This document shows positions 45,377-55,051 of a stretch of 64,000 bases of DNA, piece by piece. The position numbers were made by a program, and so were the translations under genes. This DNA comes from Myxococcales bacterium (GTDB lineage Bacteria > Myxococcota_A > Polyangia > Polyangiales > Ga0077539): NCBI GenBank assembly GCA_030652255.1, contig JAUSAZ010000053.1, positions 1 to 64,000 on the forward strand. Reading direction: 5' to 3'. How positions within the stretch are numbered: position 1 is the stretch's first letter; each line of letters opens with the position of its first letter. Under the pieces are notes generated by a model. That model was not told where the DNA came from, searched no databases, and saw nothing but the letters and a program-made list of their open reading frames with translations.

Positions 45377-48010
45377 GTGGAGCTCATCCCTCACCCGCAG
45401 GACGCCGGCGCCGTCGTAGACCGAAGCGGCGACGCGCCCGTCCCAACGACCGTGCAGCCCACCGCGCTCGTCGTCCCCGAGGGCATCACCCTCGCCCTCG
45501 CCCGCGTCGGCGCGCGGCTCAACGCCTGGGTCGCGCTCGACGCCGCGCTCGCGGGCGCCCTCACCGGCGCGGCCGTCGGCGCCGCCGCCCTCGCCGCGCG
45601 CTCCCCCCTCCCCCTGGCGGTCGCCGCGGGCGCCAGCACCGCGCTCCTCGTGGCCGCGGGCGAGGCGCGCTCGCGCTGGGTGGGCCCCTTCGCCGCCGCC
45701 GCCACCCTCGACCGCCTGCTGGGCGCCAAGGACCGCTTCGTCTCCGCCCTGCACTTCGCCGCCGCCGCCGACCGCTCGCCCCTCTACGCGCTACAGCTCT
45801 CCGAGGCCGCGGCCTTCCTCGACCGCGCCGGCCCGGCCCCGGCCCCGGGCCGCCCGCGGCTGCGCGCGCACCGCTACGCCGTCGTCGCCGCCGTCGTCGC
45901 GCTCGTCGGGCTCGGCCTGCCCGTCGCCCACGACACCGTGGCCCGCTGGGTGGGGCACCGCCGCGCCTTCGCCGCGACCCCTCCCCCGATGGACTCCCCG
46001 CAGGCCGTCGCGGCCCGCGCCGCCGCGCTCCGCGAGGCCCTGCGCGACTCGCCCAGCCGACGCATCGACGCGGAGATCAACGCCCTCGACCGCGCGCTCA
46101 CCGAGCAGGCCGCGCGGCTCGAGGCGCAGCGCGCCCAGGCCATCGAGCGGGCCGCCGTCGCGCTCGAGCGCGCCCACGCCAACGACCTCGCCGCCGCGAA
46201 CCCCGCCGCCCCGTCGCCCGCGGTGGCGGCCGCCGAGCAGGCGCTGCGCGAGGCCGAGCGCGCCCAGGCCCAGGCCAACGCCGCGCAGGCGGCGATCCAG
46301 GAGCAGCTGCGGCGGGCCAACGAGCGCTTCGACGCGGCCCGCGAGGGGGCGCAGCCCGCGGCCCAGGCGAGCGCCCGCCAGGAGGTGGCCCGGCTGCTCG
46401 ACCAGGCGACGCAGGCGCGGGCGCAGCAGACCGCCACCGCGCAGCAGACGCAGGCGGCGCAGCAGGCCCTCGCCCGCGCCGCGGCGCCCCCCGGGGCGCT
46501 GGGGGGCGAGCGGGCCACGCGCTCCCTCGACGAGGCGGTGCAGCGCCTCGACCGGGCGCTCCAGGCCATCGAGGGCGACGACCGCTCGACGGCGCTCCCC
46601 TCGGCGGAGACCGGGCGGGTGCTCGACGACGCCAGCCGCGACCTCGGGCGGCAGATGCCCGACACGGCGCGGGCCCTCGACGCGGCGGCCCGGGCGCGCG
46701 ACGCCAGCGACGGGCAGCGGCTCAACGAGTCCATCGAGCAGGCCCGCGCGGCACTCGCCCGGGAGGCCCACGCCGAGCCGGCGGACGTGCGAAGGGCCCG
46801 CGAGGCGCTCGAGGCGCTCCACGACACGGTGGCCCAGAACGCCCAGCAGCAGCGCGAGGGCGCCGCGGGCCAGCAGGGCGCAGAGGGAGGGCGCGAGGGC
46901 GCCGCGCGCAACGGGCAGGCGAGCCTCGACCGCGAGCAGGAGGCCCTGCGCAACCCGCAGTCGGGCGCCAACCCGCAGGCGGGGCAGCAGTCCGCGAGCG
47001 GCGAGCAGGGCGATCCGTCGGCGCAGGGGAGCCGCGGGCAGCAGGGTCAGCAGGGGCAACAGGGCCAGGCGGGCCAACCGGGGCAGCAGGGACCGCAGGG
47101 ACAGCCGACGCGGGCGGGCTCGGCCGGACAGCCGGGGCAGGCGGGGCAACCCGGGCAGGCGGGGCAGCCGGGGCAGGTCGGGCGGCGCGGGGAGTCGCCG
47201 GGCGGGGGACAGCCCTCGGGCCCGGGGAGCCAGGGCGCGGGACAAGGGGCGCAGAGCCCGTGGCGCGGACAGGGCATGACCCCGGTGCCGGGCGCGGGCG
47301 CACCGAGCGGGCCGTCGATGCAGGCGCCGTCGGGGGCCTCGATGGCGCGCAACCCCGCGGGGGCGGGATCGCCTAACGGGCAGCTCGGCGGGGGCGTCGG
47401 CAACAACCAGGGCAACAGCATGGGCAACGGGCTGTCGCAGGGAAACCGCACGGCGGCGATGGGCGGCGCGGGCAACCAGACGGTGAGCCGCTTCGACCGC
47501 GGCAACGGGCAGACCGAGAGCGAGGGGCGCAACCAGATGCTGGGCCAGGGCCCCGGGCAGGCGCACGGCTCGGCGGGCTCGGCGGGCGGCGGCTCGGCGG
47601 CGGGCGCGGCGCGCGAGCCCACGCAGGGCGGCCGGGCGTGGGGCAGCGGGGCGGGTGACCGGCTGGCGCTCGGGGCGCCGGGGGCGAGCGGTCCGCTGGG
47701 CCACGACGTCGACCCGGGGGGCCTCGTGCGACGGCCGCCGCAGCTCGCGCCGGGCGCGCAGGGCGTGATGATGCCGGGCGTCGCGCAGCAGGGCGCGGCC
47801 ACCGGGCCGACGAGCGAGGCCCCGGTGGCGCCCGGGTCGCTGCTGCCCAACGCGCCGGGTGACGGCGCGCTCGCGGGGGCGCTCGACGAAGACCCCGAGG
47901 CCGCGATGACCACGCAGCGGGTCCCGCCCTCGCTGCGCGCGTACGTCCGGCGCTACTTCCAACGCATGCAGGGCGCCCCTGCGACTGCCCCAACGAACGG
48001 TGCTCCATGA
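45377..48010 (+). CDS. Large membrane protein with coiled-coil and collagen-like regions, MoxR operon
   Basis: An 877-aa protein that opens a MoxR/VWA operon. Two TM segments lie in the first 190 residues (ALAGALTGAAVGAAALAARS region; YAVVAAVVALVGLGLPVAHD). Residues about 215-475 are Ala/Gln/Arg/Glu-rich coiled coil. A collagen-like tract of 15 Gly-X-Y triplets out of 16 occupies about 554-601 (nt 47036-47179), rich in GQQ, GQP and GQA. A long Gly/Asn/Gln/Ser stretch follows, and the C-terminus ends with VPPSLRAYVRRYFQRMQ, a motif seen at the ends of DUF4175-type proteins in such operons. The start codon is a GTG with no clear ribosome site. Its stop overlaps the MoxR start (ATGA). Confidence 0.82.
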   Translation: MELIPHPQDAGAVVDRSGDAPVPTTVQPTALVVPEGITLALARVGARLNAWVALDAALAGALTGAAVGAAALAARSPLPLAVAAGASTALLVAAGEARSRWVGPFAAAATLDRLLGAKDRFVSALHFAAAADRSPLYALQLSEAAAFLDRAGPAPAPGRPRLRAHRYAVVAAVVALVGLGLPVAHDTVARWVGHRRAFAATPPPMDSPQAVAARAAALREALRDSPSRRIDAEINALDRALTEQAARLEAQRAQAIERAAVALERAHANDLAAANPAAPSPAVAAAEQALREAERAQAQANAAQAAIQEQLRRANERFDAAREGAQPAAQASARQEVARLLDQATQARAQQTATAQQTQAAQQALARAAAPPGALGGERATRSLDEAVQRLDRALQAIEGDDRSTALPSAETGRVLDDASRDLGRQMPDTARALDAAARARDASDGQRLNESIEQARAALAREAHAEPADVRRAREALEALHDTVAQNAQQQREGAAGQQGAEGGREGAARNGQASLDREQEALRNPQSGANPQAGQQSASGEQGDPSAQGSRGQQGQQGQQGQAGQPGQQGPQGQPTRAGSAGQPGQAGQPGQAGQPGQVGRRGESPGGGQPSGPGSQGAGQGAQSPWRGQGMTPVPGAGAPSGPSMQAPSGASMARNPAGAGSPNGQLGGGVGNNQGNSMGNGLSQGNRTAAMGGAGNQTVSRFDRGNGQTESEGRNQMLGQGPGQAHGSAGSAGGGSAAGAAREPTQGGRAWGSGAGDRLALGAPGASGPLGHDVDPGGLVRRPPQLAPGAQGVMMPGVAQQGAATGPTSEAPVAPGSLLPNAPGDGALAGALDEDPEAAMTTQRVPPSLRAYVRRYFQRMQGAPATAPTNGAP
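47036..47179 (+). repeat. Collagen-like Gly-X-Y coding repeat
   Basis: The 48 codons read as triplets GQQ GQQ GQQ GQA GQP GQQ GPQ GQP, then TRA, then GSA GQP GQA GQP GQA GQP GQV. Fifteen of sixteen triplets start with Gly. It lies inside the 877-aa protein, after the coiled coil. Confidence 0.85.
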
Positions 48011-49014
48011 CCCCATCCGACCCCGCGACGGCCCTCGAATCCTTCGACCGCGTGCGCGCCCTCGCGGCGGCGATGCACCAGGAGATCAGCGCCCGGGTGG
48101 TGGGCCAGGACGACGCCATCTCGTGCCTCATCGGCGCGCTCATCGTGGGCGGCCACGTGCTCATGGAGGGCGCCCCGGGCCTCGGCAAGACGGTGCTCGC
48201 CAAGACCCTCGCGGACGTCGTCTCGCTGAAGTTCTCGCGGGTGCAGTTCACCCCCGACCTCATGCCCTCGGACATCCTCGGCACGCACATGGTGTCCGTC
48301 GACGCGGCAGGGCGCCCGTCGCTCTCGCTCCAGCAGGGCCCGCTCTTCGCCAACGTGGTGCTGGCCGACGAGATCAACCGCGCGTCGTCCAAGACGCAGA
48401 GCGCGCTGCTCGAGGCCATGCAGGAGAAGCAGATCACCCTCGGCGGCACCACCTACCCCCTCGACCCGCCCTTCTTCGTGGTCGCCACGCAGAACCCCCT
48501 GGAGTCCGAGGGCACCTATCCCCTCCCCGACGCGCAGCTCGACCGCTTCCTGATGAAGCTGGTGATCCCCTTTCCCACGCAGACCGAGGTGATGGCCATC
48601 GTGGCGCGCACGGCGCGGCAGTTCGACTTCGCGGTGAACAAGGTCGCCACCGCGGCGCAGATCATGGCCGCGGGCCGCACCCTGCGCACCCTGCCCGTCG
48701 CCGAGCCGATGCTCCAGTACGCGGTGTCGCTGGTCTTCGCGACGCACCCGGAGTCGCCCACCTCGTCCCCGAAGGTGAAGAAGTACATCCGCCACGGGGC
48801 CAGCCCCCGCGCGGCGCAGTCGCTCGAGCTCGTGGCGAAGTTCTTCGCCATCCTCGACGGGCGGCTGCACGTGGCCGCGGAGGACATCCAGCGCGCGGCG
48901 CTCCCGTGCCTGCGCCACCGCATCGTGCGCAACTTCGACGCCATCGCCGACGGGGTGAGCCCCGACGAGATCATCGGCCACATGCTGAAGACCCTCGCCC
49001 CGGCGGCGCGCTGA
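48007..49014 (+). CDS. MoxR-family AAA+ ATPase
   Basis: A 335-aa AAA+ chaperone. Walker A is GAPGLGKT (55-62), Walker B is VVLADEIN (D121/E122), and the sensor/arginine-finger region is AQLDRFLMKL. The lid domain follows (residues about 215-335). MoxR ATPases help VWA-domain proteins and metal-centre or envelope complexes assemble. It overlaps the upstream gene by 4 nt and is followed 4 nt later by a DUF58 protein, the classic MoxR-DUF58-VWA order. Confidence 0.95.
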   Translation: MTPSDPATALESFDRVRALAAAMHQEISARVVGQDDAISCLIGALIVGGHVLMEGAPGLGKTVLAKTLADVVSLKFSRVQFTPDLMPSDILGTHMVSVDAAGRPSLSLQQGPLFANVVLADEINRASSKTQSALLEAMQEKQITLGGTTYPLDPPFFVVATQNPLESEGTYPLPDAQLDRFLMKLVIPFPTQTEVMAIVARTARQFDFAVNKVATAAQIMAAGRTLRTLPVAEPMLQYAVSLVFATHPESPTSSPKVKKYIRHGASPRAAQSLELVAKFFAILDGRLHVAAEDIQRAALPCLRHRIVRNFDAIADGVSPDEIIGHMLKTLAPAAR

Positions 49015-49018
49015 CCGG

Positions 49019-49894
49019 ATGGCGCTCCTCGACCGCGCGGCCCAGCGACTGCTCGAGCGCCTGCACCTCCGGGTGCGACCGAAGGCCGCGAGCGGCGACC
49101 AGGGCGGGCACCGGAGCGACGCCCGCGCCCACGGGCTGGAGTTCGCCGAGCGCCGCGAGTACGTCGGCGGCGACGACGCCCGCAAGATCGACTGGAAGGC
49201 CTTCGCGCGCAACCGCACGCTCTCCGTGCGCACCTTCGAGGAGGAGCGCGACGCGCGGGTGTACGTGCTCGTGGACGTGTCGGCCTCCATGGCCCGCGGC
49301 GCCCCGCCGAAGCTGGAGGTCGCGCGCCAGGTGGCGGCCTCCTTCGGCTTCCTCGGCATGAACCAGGTCGACCGGGTGCAGGTGATCCCCTTCGCCGACG
49401 CGGTGGAGCGCGCCACGCCGGTGCTGCGCCGGCGCGACGACTACCCCGGCCTCGAGGCCTTCCTCCAGGGGCTCGTCCCCCACGGCGCGACCACCTTCGG
49501 GGCCACCGCGCGGGGCTTCGTCCAGCGCTTCCCCGCGCGCGGCTACGTCGTCGTGGTGAGCGACCTCATGGAGGCCGCGGACTGGGCCCCGAGCCTGCGC
49601 CTGCTGGCCGAGCGAGGGCACCAGCTCTGCCTCGTGCGGGTGCGCTGCGACGAGGACCACGCGCCGGACTTCCACGGCGAGCTCGAGCTCCGCGACGCCG
49701 AGACCGGCGACCTCGTGCGGGTGACCGTGACGCCGGCCCTGCTGGCGGCCTACCGCGACGAGGTGGCCGCGCACGTCGAGCGGGCCCGGGTCGCCTGTCA
49801 GCGCGTGGGTGGGCGGCTCATCGAGGCGCCCGTCGAGCGGCCCTTCGAGCAGGTGCTGCGGGCGGTGATCGCCCCCGCGCTGGAGCAGCGGTGA
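49019..49894 (+). CDS. DUF58 domain protein (VWA-like)
   Basis: A 291-aa protein with the DUF58 signature GLEFAERREYVGGDDARKID and WKAFARNRTLSVRTFEEERD, then a VWA-like fold with VLVDVSASMARGAPPK (a DxSxS-type metal site), VVVVSDLMEAADW and ARLTVTP-like ending. It is cytoplasmic with no TM helix. DUF58 proteins act with MoxR partners. It lies between moxR and the BatA-like gene, overlapping the latter by 4 nt. Confidence 0.93.
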   Translation: MALLDRAAQRLLERLHLRVRPKAASGDQGGHRSDARAHGLEFAERREYVGGDDARKIDWKAFARNRTLSVRTFEEERDARVYVLVDVSASMARGAPPKLEVARQVAASFGFLGMNQVDRVQVIPFADAVERATPVLRRRDDYPGLEAFLQGLVPHGATTFGATARGFVQRFPARGYVVVVSDLMEAADWAPSLRLLAERGHQLCLVRVRCDEDHAPDFHGELELRDAETGDLVRVTVTPALLAAYRDEVAAHVERARVACQRVGGRLIEAPVERPFEQVLRAVIAPALEQR

Positions 49895-51702
49895 CCTTCG
49901 CGGCGCTCTCCACCGCGGCCCTCGTGGCGTCCGCCCTCGCCGCCGCCGCCGCGGTGGTCACGCTCTACCTCCTGCGCCGCACGCCGCGGATGCAGGTCGT
50001 GTCCAACGTGGAGTTCTGGCGCCGCGCGGTGGAGCGCTCGCGGCCCCGCGCGCTCTTCGCGACGCGCGTCCCGTGGCTGGCGCTGCTGCTCTCGCTCGTC
50101 ATCGCGCTGCTGCTCGTCACCGAGATGGGCGACCCCCGGGTGGGCACCGGCTTCTCGGGCACCACGGTGATCGTCCTGGCCGCCGACCGCACCATGGCCG
50201 CCCGCGACGACCGCGGCCGCCGGCGCCTCGACGACGCCCTCGCCCTCGCCCGCGCGACGGTGCTCGCCGACACGGTCACCGGCCAGGTCGCCGTGGTGCG
50301 CGCGGGGCTGCGCCCGGAGGTGATCGTCCCGCTCACGCACCGCGCCGCCGACGCCGAGCGAGCGCTCGGGTCCGTCGAGGCCGACGACGGCGCCGCCGAC
50401 CTCGCCGCCGCGGTGGCCCTCGGGCGCGCCATCGTGCACGCCACCCACGGCCCGGGGCGCGTGCTGGTGGTGGCCGACCGCGACGACTTCGCCCGCCCCG
50501 CCGACCCCGCGGTGGCGGTGGTGCTCGCGCCCGTCGGGTCGCCCGGCGAGACCCTCGCGGTCACGGCCCTCGACGCCCGCCGCGACCCGCTGGCGCTCGG
50601 CGAGTACCACGTCCGCTGCGAGGTGCGCTCGTACTCCGCCCGCCGCGCGCGGGCCCGGCTGGTCATCCGCGACCGCGGCACCGTGCTCTCCGAGCAGGCC
50701 ATCACCCCGGGGCCCGGCGAGGTGATCACCCACCGCGCGCGCGGCTTCTCCAGCGCCCAGGCAGAGCTCTCCGCGCGCCTCGAAGACATCGACCTGGAGG
50801 GCGGCCGCGACGCGCTCGCCGCCGACGACGTCGCCTACGCCACGGTGCCGCCGGCGGTCGCGACGCGCGTGCTGCTCGTCACCCGCGGCGACCGCTACCT
50901 CGCCAACGCCCTCGCGGCCAACCCCTCGGTCGAGCTCGAGACCGTCGACCCGCTCGGCCTCGAAGCGAGGCGCCGCACCCTCGGTCGCTACCAGGTCGTG
51001 GTGCTCGACCGGATCGCCCCCTCTCCCCCGCTCGATCACCCGGCGCTGCTGCTGGTCGGCGCCGTCGCGACGCGCTCGCTCCGCGTCGGCCCGGAGGTGG
51101 CGGCGCCGCGGGTGACCGCCTTCGCGGCCGACCACCGGGTGCTCGCCGGGCTGCGCTTCGACCAGGTGCAGGTGAGCCTCGCCCGCCCGCTGGTGCCCGA
51201 GGCCGACGACCGCGTGCTGGTGCGCGGCGGCCGCGACGCGCTCGTCATCGCCCGCGACCGCGACGGCGCGCGCACCCTCGCCCTCGGCTTCGACACCGAG
51301 CACACCGACCTCGTGCAGCGCGTGGCCTTCCCCCTCTTCATGCACAACGCCCTGGTGTGGCTCGACCGGCGCGAGCGGGAGTTCCACTCGTGGCAGGCGC
51401 CCGGCGAGCCCATCCGCGCGTCGGGCTCGCCCGCCGTGGTGCTCACCCCCTCCGGCGCGGCGCGGGAGGTGCGCGGCGCCCTCTACGACACGGCGCGCGC
51501 GGGCATCTACCACACGGCCGATCGCGCCATCGCCGTGAGCGCGGCCGACGAAGCAGGCGCCCTCACCGCCGCCGGAGGCTCGCGCGACACCCGCCGCGGG
51601 GCACCGCCCGCCCGGGCGCCGTTGTCCCTGGTGCTGGCGGCGGCGATCCTGGGGTTGCTCTGCGTCGAGTGGGTCCTCACGCAGCGGGGGAGGCTCCATT
51701 GA
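49891..51702 (+). CDS. BatA-like membrane protein with N-terminal two-TM and VWA region
   Basis: A 603-aa protein. The N-terminus (about 1-90) has the aerotolerance-type layout: a first TM (TFAALSTAALVASALAAAAAV), RRTPRMQVVSNVEFWRRAVE, and a second TM (VPWLALLLSLVIALLLVTE). Residues about 95-200 form a degenerate VWA domain (VIVLAADRTMAARDD, without a clean DxSxS). The rest is beta-rich, with a gatase-like VLLVTRGDRYLANAL. One TM closes the protein (LVLAAAILGLLCVEWVL). The downstream VWA gene overlaps its stop (TTGA). Confidence 0.85.
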   Translation: MTFAALSTAALVASALAAAAAVVTLYLLRRTPRMQVVSNVEFWRRAVERSRPRALFATRVPWLALLLSLVIALLLVTEMGDPRVGTGFSGTTVIVLAADRTMAARDDRGRRRLDDALALARATVLADTVTGQVAVVRAGLRPEVIVPLTHRAADAERALGSVEADDGAADLAAAVALGRAIVHATHGPGRVLVVADRDDFARPADPAVAVVLAPVGSPGETLAVTALDARRDPLALGEYHVRCEVRSYSARRARARLVIRDRGTVLSEQAITPGPGEVITHRARGFSSAQAELSARLEDIDLEGGRDALAADDVAYATVPPAVATRVLLVTRGDRYLANALAANPSVELETVDPLGLEARRRTLGRYQVVVLDRIAPSPPLDHPALLLVGAVATRSLRVGPEVAAPRVTAFAADHRVLAGLRFDQVQVSLARPLVPEADDRVLVRGGRDALVIARDRDGARTLALGFDTEHTDLVQRVAFPLFMHNALVWLDRREREFHSWQAPGEPIRASGSPAVVLTPSGAAREVRGALYDTARAGIYHTADRAIAVSAADEAGALTAAGGSRDTRRGAPPARAPLSLVLAAAILGLLCVEWVLTQRGRLH

Positions 51703-54209
51703 GCGGCGTGGGGCTCTCCGTGGGGCAGCCGTGGCTGCTGTGGGCGCTGCTGCTCTGCCCCCTGCTGGTGCTCGCGACCTGGCGCAGCCGCCTGGAGGCC
51801 ACGCGCCGGCAGCGCATCGCCGCCACGGTGGCGAGGGTCGTGACCGCGGCGCTGGTGGTGCTCGCGGTGGCCGACGCGCGGGTGCGCTGGCCCACGCAGA
51901 AGCTCGCGGTGGCGCTGGTGCTCGACCGCTCGGCGAGCGTGTCGCCCCGGGAGACGGCAGCCGTCGCGGCGGCGACCCCTCGGCGGCGCATCGAGCGCGA
52001 CGACGTGCGCTGGCTCGACGTCGACGCCGAGCAGCCCGCGTCGCTGACCGACCTCGCGGCGGCGATCGACACCGCGGTGGGCGTGCTGCCCACCGAGCGG
52101 GTGCGGCGGGTGGTGCTGGCCACGGACGGGCGCGAGACCCGCGGCGACGCCGTGGGCGCGGCCGATCGGGCGCGGCGGGCCGGGGCGCGGGTGTTCGTGC
52201 TGCCGCAGGGCGACCGCCCCCCGGTCGACCTCGTGGCGGTGAGCGGGCTGGAGGTGCCGCGGCTCGTGCGCGCGGGGCGCGAGGTGAGCGTCGGGGTGCG
52301 GCTCTACGCCTCCGCGGGCTGCGCGGTGCGGATGCACGTGCTGCGCGACGGCGAGCGGGTGGCGAGCCGCGACGTGGACGCGCCCGCGGGGCCGAGCCAG
52401 CACGACGTTCCCGTGGAGCTGCCCGACGAGGGCGTGCACGAGGTGACCGTGACGCTCTCGGCCGCAGGCGACCGGGTCGCGGAGAACAACACCTGGCGCA
52501 CGCTGGTGCGGGTGGTCACCCCGCCGAAGGTGCTGCTGGTGCACGAGCTGATCGGTCGCTCGCCCGCGCTGGCGGCGGTGTACCGGGAGGCTCACCTGCA
52601 CGTCGACGAGGTGTCCGTCGAGGGGGTGCCTGCCACGACCGAGGGCCTCGACCGGTACCAGTACGTGGTGCTCGACGAGGTCGTGCTGACCACGCTCACG
52701 GAGTCGCAGCAGCGCGCGATCCGGCAGTGGGTCGAGGAGCGCGGCGGGGGCCTGCTCACCACCACGGGGCAGCACGGCGTGGGCCGGGAGCCCGAGCTGT
52801 TGCGGGAGATCGAGCCCATCCAGCCGCCGCGGGCGGTGCCCGAGCCGCGGCCCATCGAGCTCATCCTGATCATCGACCGATCGGGCAGCATGATGGGGCC
52901 CAACATCGTCAACGCGCGCAGCGCGGGCATCGCGGCGGTGCGGGCGCTGCGGCCCGACTCGCGCGTGGGCGTGGTGGCCTTCTCGGGCGAGGCCGACCTC
53001 GTGGTCGCGCCGGTGCCGATGGAGCGCGCCGCCGAGGTGACCGGCGCCATCGCGGGCATCCGCGCGAGCGGCGGCACCAACCTCGCGGCCGCCCTCAACG
53101 CCGCCACCAACATCGTCACGGACGACGACCGCTACCTGCACCACGTGATCCTGATGTCCGACGGCGAGAGCACGCCGGGCCCGGCCATCGCCGCGGCCAA
53201 CGCGCTGCGCTACACGGGCGCGACCATCACCGCGATCACCCTCGGCCCGCGGGTGAACCTCATGCGGGAGATCTCTCGCATCGGCCGCGGGCGCTACCAC
53301 GTCACGAGCAGCTCGACCTCGCTGCCGACGCTCTTCGTGCGCGAGGCGCAGTTCCGCTCGCCGCCGCCGGCGCGGGAGTCGACCTTCCGCCCGCTGCTGG
53401 TCGGGCGCATGGGCTTCATGGACGGCGTCGACCCGGCGAGCGACCCACCCCTCCTGGGCTTCACGGTGTCTCAGCCGCGACCCGGCTCGCTCACGCTCCT
53501 CCAGGGGCCCGACGCCTCGCCCCTGCTCTCGCACTGGTTCGTGGGCATGGGCCAGGTGGCGTCGCTCACCACTGCGACGTCGAGCCGCTGGGCCGACGCG
53601 TGGCGCACGGGCGCAGGCTTCCGCCGACTCTTCGGGCAGATGGCGTGGGAGATGCTCCGCGCGCAGGGCGACGACAACCTGGAGCTGCACGTCGAGGCCG
53701 TGGCGGGTCGCGCGGACGTGCGGCGGGTGTCCGTGGTGGCGCCGAGCACGGCGCTGGAGCCCGCGCCCATCGTGACGCTCTCCCGCGGTCTTCGGGAGGG
53801 GGTGCGCCTCGCGGTGCGTCCGACGGCGCCGGGGGTGTGGTCGGCCAACGTGGCGCTGGGCGAGGGCTTCGTCGTCGACGCGCGGCTGCCGGCGTCGCGC
53901 GAGCCCACGGTGGCGGGCGGGGCGGAGCTGCCGTACCCGAGCGAGCTGCGGGCCTTCGGGGCGGACGAGGCCTCCCTCGCGACGATCGCACGGGCGGGCG
54001 GTGGGAGGGTGATCCGCCGGCTCGACGAGGCCCTCGACGACGTGCGCGCCGAGCGGGTGATGCGCGAGGCGCGGCTGCCGTTGCTGGCGGGCGCGCTGGT
54101 GGCGTACCTCCTGGGGGTGCTCGCGCTGCGGATGCCGCGCGGGCGGTCGGCGCCGCGGCCGGCGGCGAAGCCCGCGGAGGCCGTGAATGACGAGCCCGCG
54201 GAGCCGTAG
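51699..54209 (+). CDS. Membrane VWA protein with two VWA-type domains and a glutamine-amidotransferase-like middle
   Basis: An 836-aa protein translated from a TTG at 51699 that overlaps the previous stop; GGGGAGG sits 6 nt upstream. Two TM helices lie near 10-50. The first VWA-like domain starts VALVLDRSASVSPRE (D76). A middle region has a flavodoxin/amidotransferase-like fold (YQYVVLDEVVLTTLTESQQR, GGGLLTTTGQHGVG). The second VWA domain is complete, with the MIDAS DRSGSMMG at D393 and SGGTNLAAALNAATN and ILMSDGES. A C-terminal TM (LLAGALVAYLLGVLAL) ends it. It should be a partner of MoxR. Confidence 0.87.
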   Translation: MSGVGLSVGQPWLLWALLLCPLLVLATWRSRLEATRRQRIAATVARVVTAALVVLAVADARVRWPTQKLAVALVLDRSASVSPRETAAVAAATPRRRIERDDVRWLDVDAEQPASLTDLAAAIDTAVGVLPTERVRRVVLATDGRETRGDAVGAADRARRAGARVFVLPQGDRPPVDLVAVSGLEVPRLVRAGREVSVGVRLYASAGCAVRMHVLRDGERVASRDVDAPAGPSQHDVPVELPDEGVHEVTVTLSAAGDRVAENNTWRTLVRVVTPPKVLLVHELIGRSPALAAVYREAHLHVDEVSVEGVPATTEGLDRYQYVVLDEVVLTTLTESQQRAIRQWVEERGGGLLTTTGQHGVGREPELLREIEPIQPPRAVPEPRPIELILIIDRSGSMMGPNIVNARSAGIAAVRALRPDSRVGVVAFSGEADLVVAPVPMERAAEVTGAIAGIRASGGTNLAAALNAATNIVTDDDRYLHHVILMSDGESTPGPAIAAANALRYTGATITAITLGPRVNLMREISRIGRGRYHVTSSSTSLPTLFVREAQFRSPPPARESTFRPLLVGRMGFMDGVDPASDPPLLGFTVSQPRPGSLTLLQGPDASPLLSHWFVGMGQVASLTTATSSRWADAWRTGAGFRRLFGQMAWEMLRAQGDDNLELHVEAVAGRADVRRVSVVAPSTALEPAPIVTLSRGLREGVRLAVRPTAPGVWSANVALGEGFVVDARLPASREPTVAGGAELPYPSELRAFGADEASLATIARAGGGRVIRRLDEALDDVRAERVMREARLPLLAGALVAYLLGVLALRMPRGRSAPRPAAKPAEAVNDEPAEP

Positions 54210-54219
54210 GAGAGGGCGT

Positions 54220-54978
54220 ATGAAGCACGCGCGATGGATGGTGGTCCCGGTGGTCGCGGCGGCGCTCTCGGCGGGGGTGGTGCCGCGGGAGGCGGCGGCG
54301 GTCGACCTCATCGCCGACCTCGGCGGGCCGGCGGGCTTCGGCACCCACTTCCTCGCCGAGAACGACGACAGCTCCTCGGGCGAGATCGACATCTCCCGGG
54401 GCTTTCCGGGGGGCCTGCGCTACTTCGCGGGCACCTACCGCTCGATCTTCGTCAACAACAACGGCAACATCACCTTCCGCGGGGCGGTCGGGCAGTTCAC
54501 GCCGACGCCCTTCCCCATCGCCGACCAGCCGATGATCGCGCCCTTCTGGGCGGACGTGGACACCCGCGGCGGCGGGCGCCCCGGGCGCAACGGCGTGTGG
54601 TGGGACGTGCGGCCCGGCCAGGTGGTGATCACCTGGCACAACGTCGGGTACTTCGGCTCGCACGTCGACCGGCTCAACAGCTTCCAGATCGTGCTGCGCG
54701 GCGGCTCGGAGATGGACGAGGGGCAGTTCGAGGTGGAGTTCAGGTACGCGCGCTGCGAGTGGACGACGGGCGACGCGAGCGGGGGCAGCGGCGGACGCGG
54801 AGGCACTCCGGCGCAGGCGGGCTTCGACGCGGGCAACCGGCGCGACAGCCGGGTGCTGCCGGGCTCGCGGACTGCGGCGGTGCTGCGGCTGTGCCGGACG
54901 TCCAACGTGAGCGAGCCGGGGGTGTGGCGCTTCCTGATCACCAACGGGCGGCCGATGCGCTCACCGGCGAGGGAATAG
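54220..54978 (+). CDS. Secreted NIDO-domain (nidogen-like) protein
   Basis: A 252-aa protein with a signal peptide (WMVVPVVAAALSAGVVPREAAA). The mature domain matches NIDO: RSIFVNNNGNITFRGAV, PMIAPFWADVDTRGGG, VWWDVRPGQVVITWHNVGYF and GQFEVEFRYARCEWTTGDA. NIDO domains occur in secreted or surface adhesion proteins. The ATG at 54220 has AGGAG upstream; it lies 10 nt after the VWA gene and may be co-transcribed, though it is not a usual member of MoxR operons. Confidence 0.88.
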   Translation: MKHARWMVVPVVAAALSAGVVPREAAAVDLIADLGGPAGFGTHFLAENDDSSSGEIDISRGFPGGLRYFAGTYRSIFVNNNGNITFRGAVGQFTPTPFPIADQPMIAPFWADVDTRGGGRPGRNGVWWDVRPGQVVITWHNVGYFGSHVDRLNSFQIVLRGGSEMDEGQFEVEFRYARCEWTTGDASGGSGGRGGTPAQAGFDAGNRRDSRVLPGSRTAAVLRLCRTSNVSEPGVWRFLITNGRPMRSPARE

Positions 54979-55051
54979 CGCCGAGGTCCACTGGCGCGAC
55001 ATTCGCTCGCGGCGCCACCCGCCGGGCCCTCCGCGACCGCGCCGAAATACC

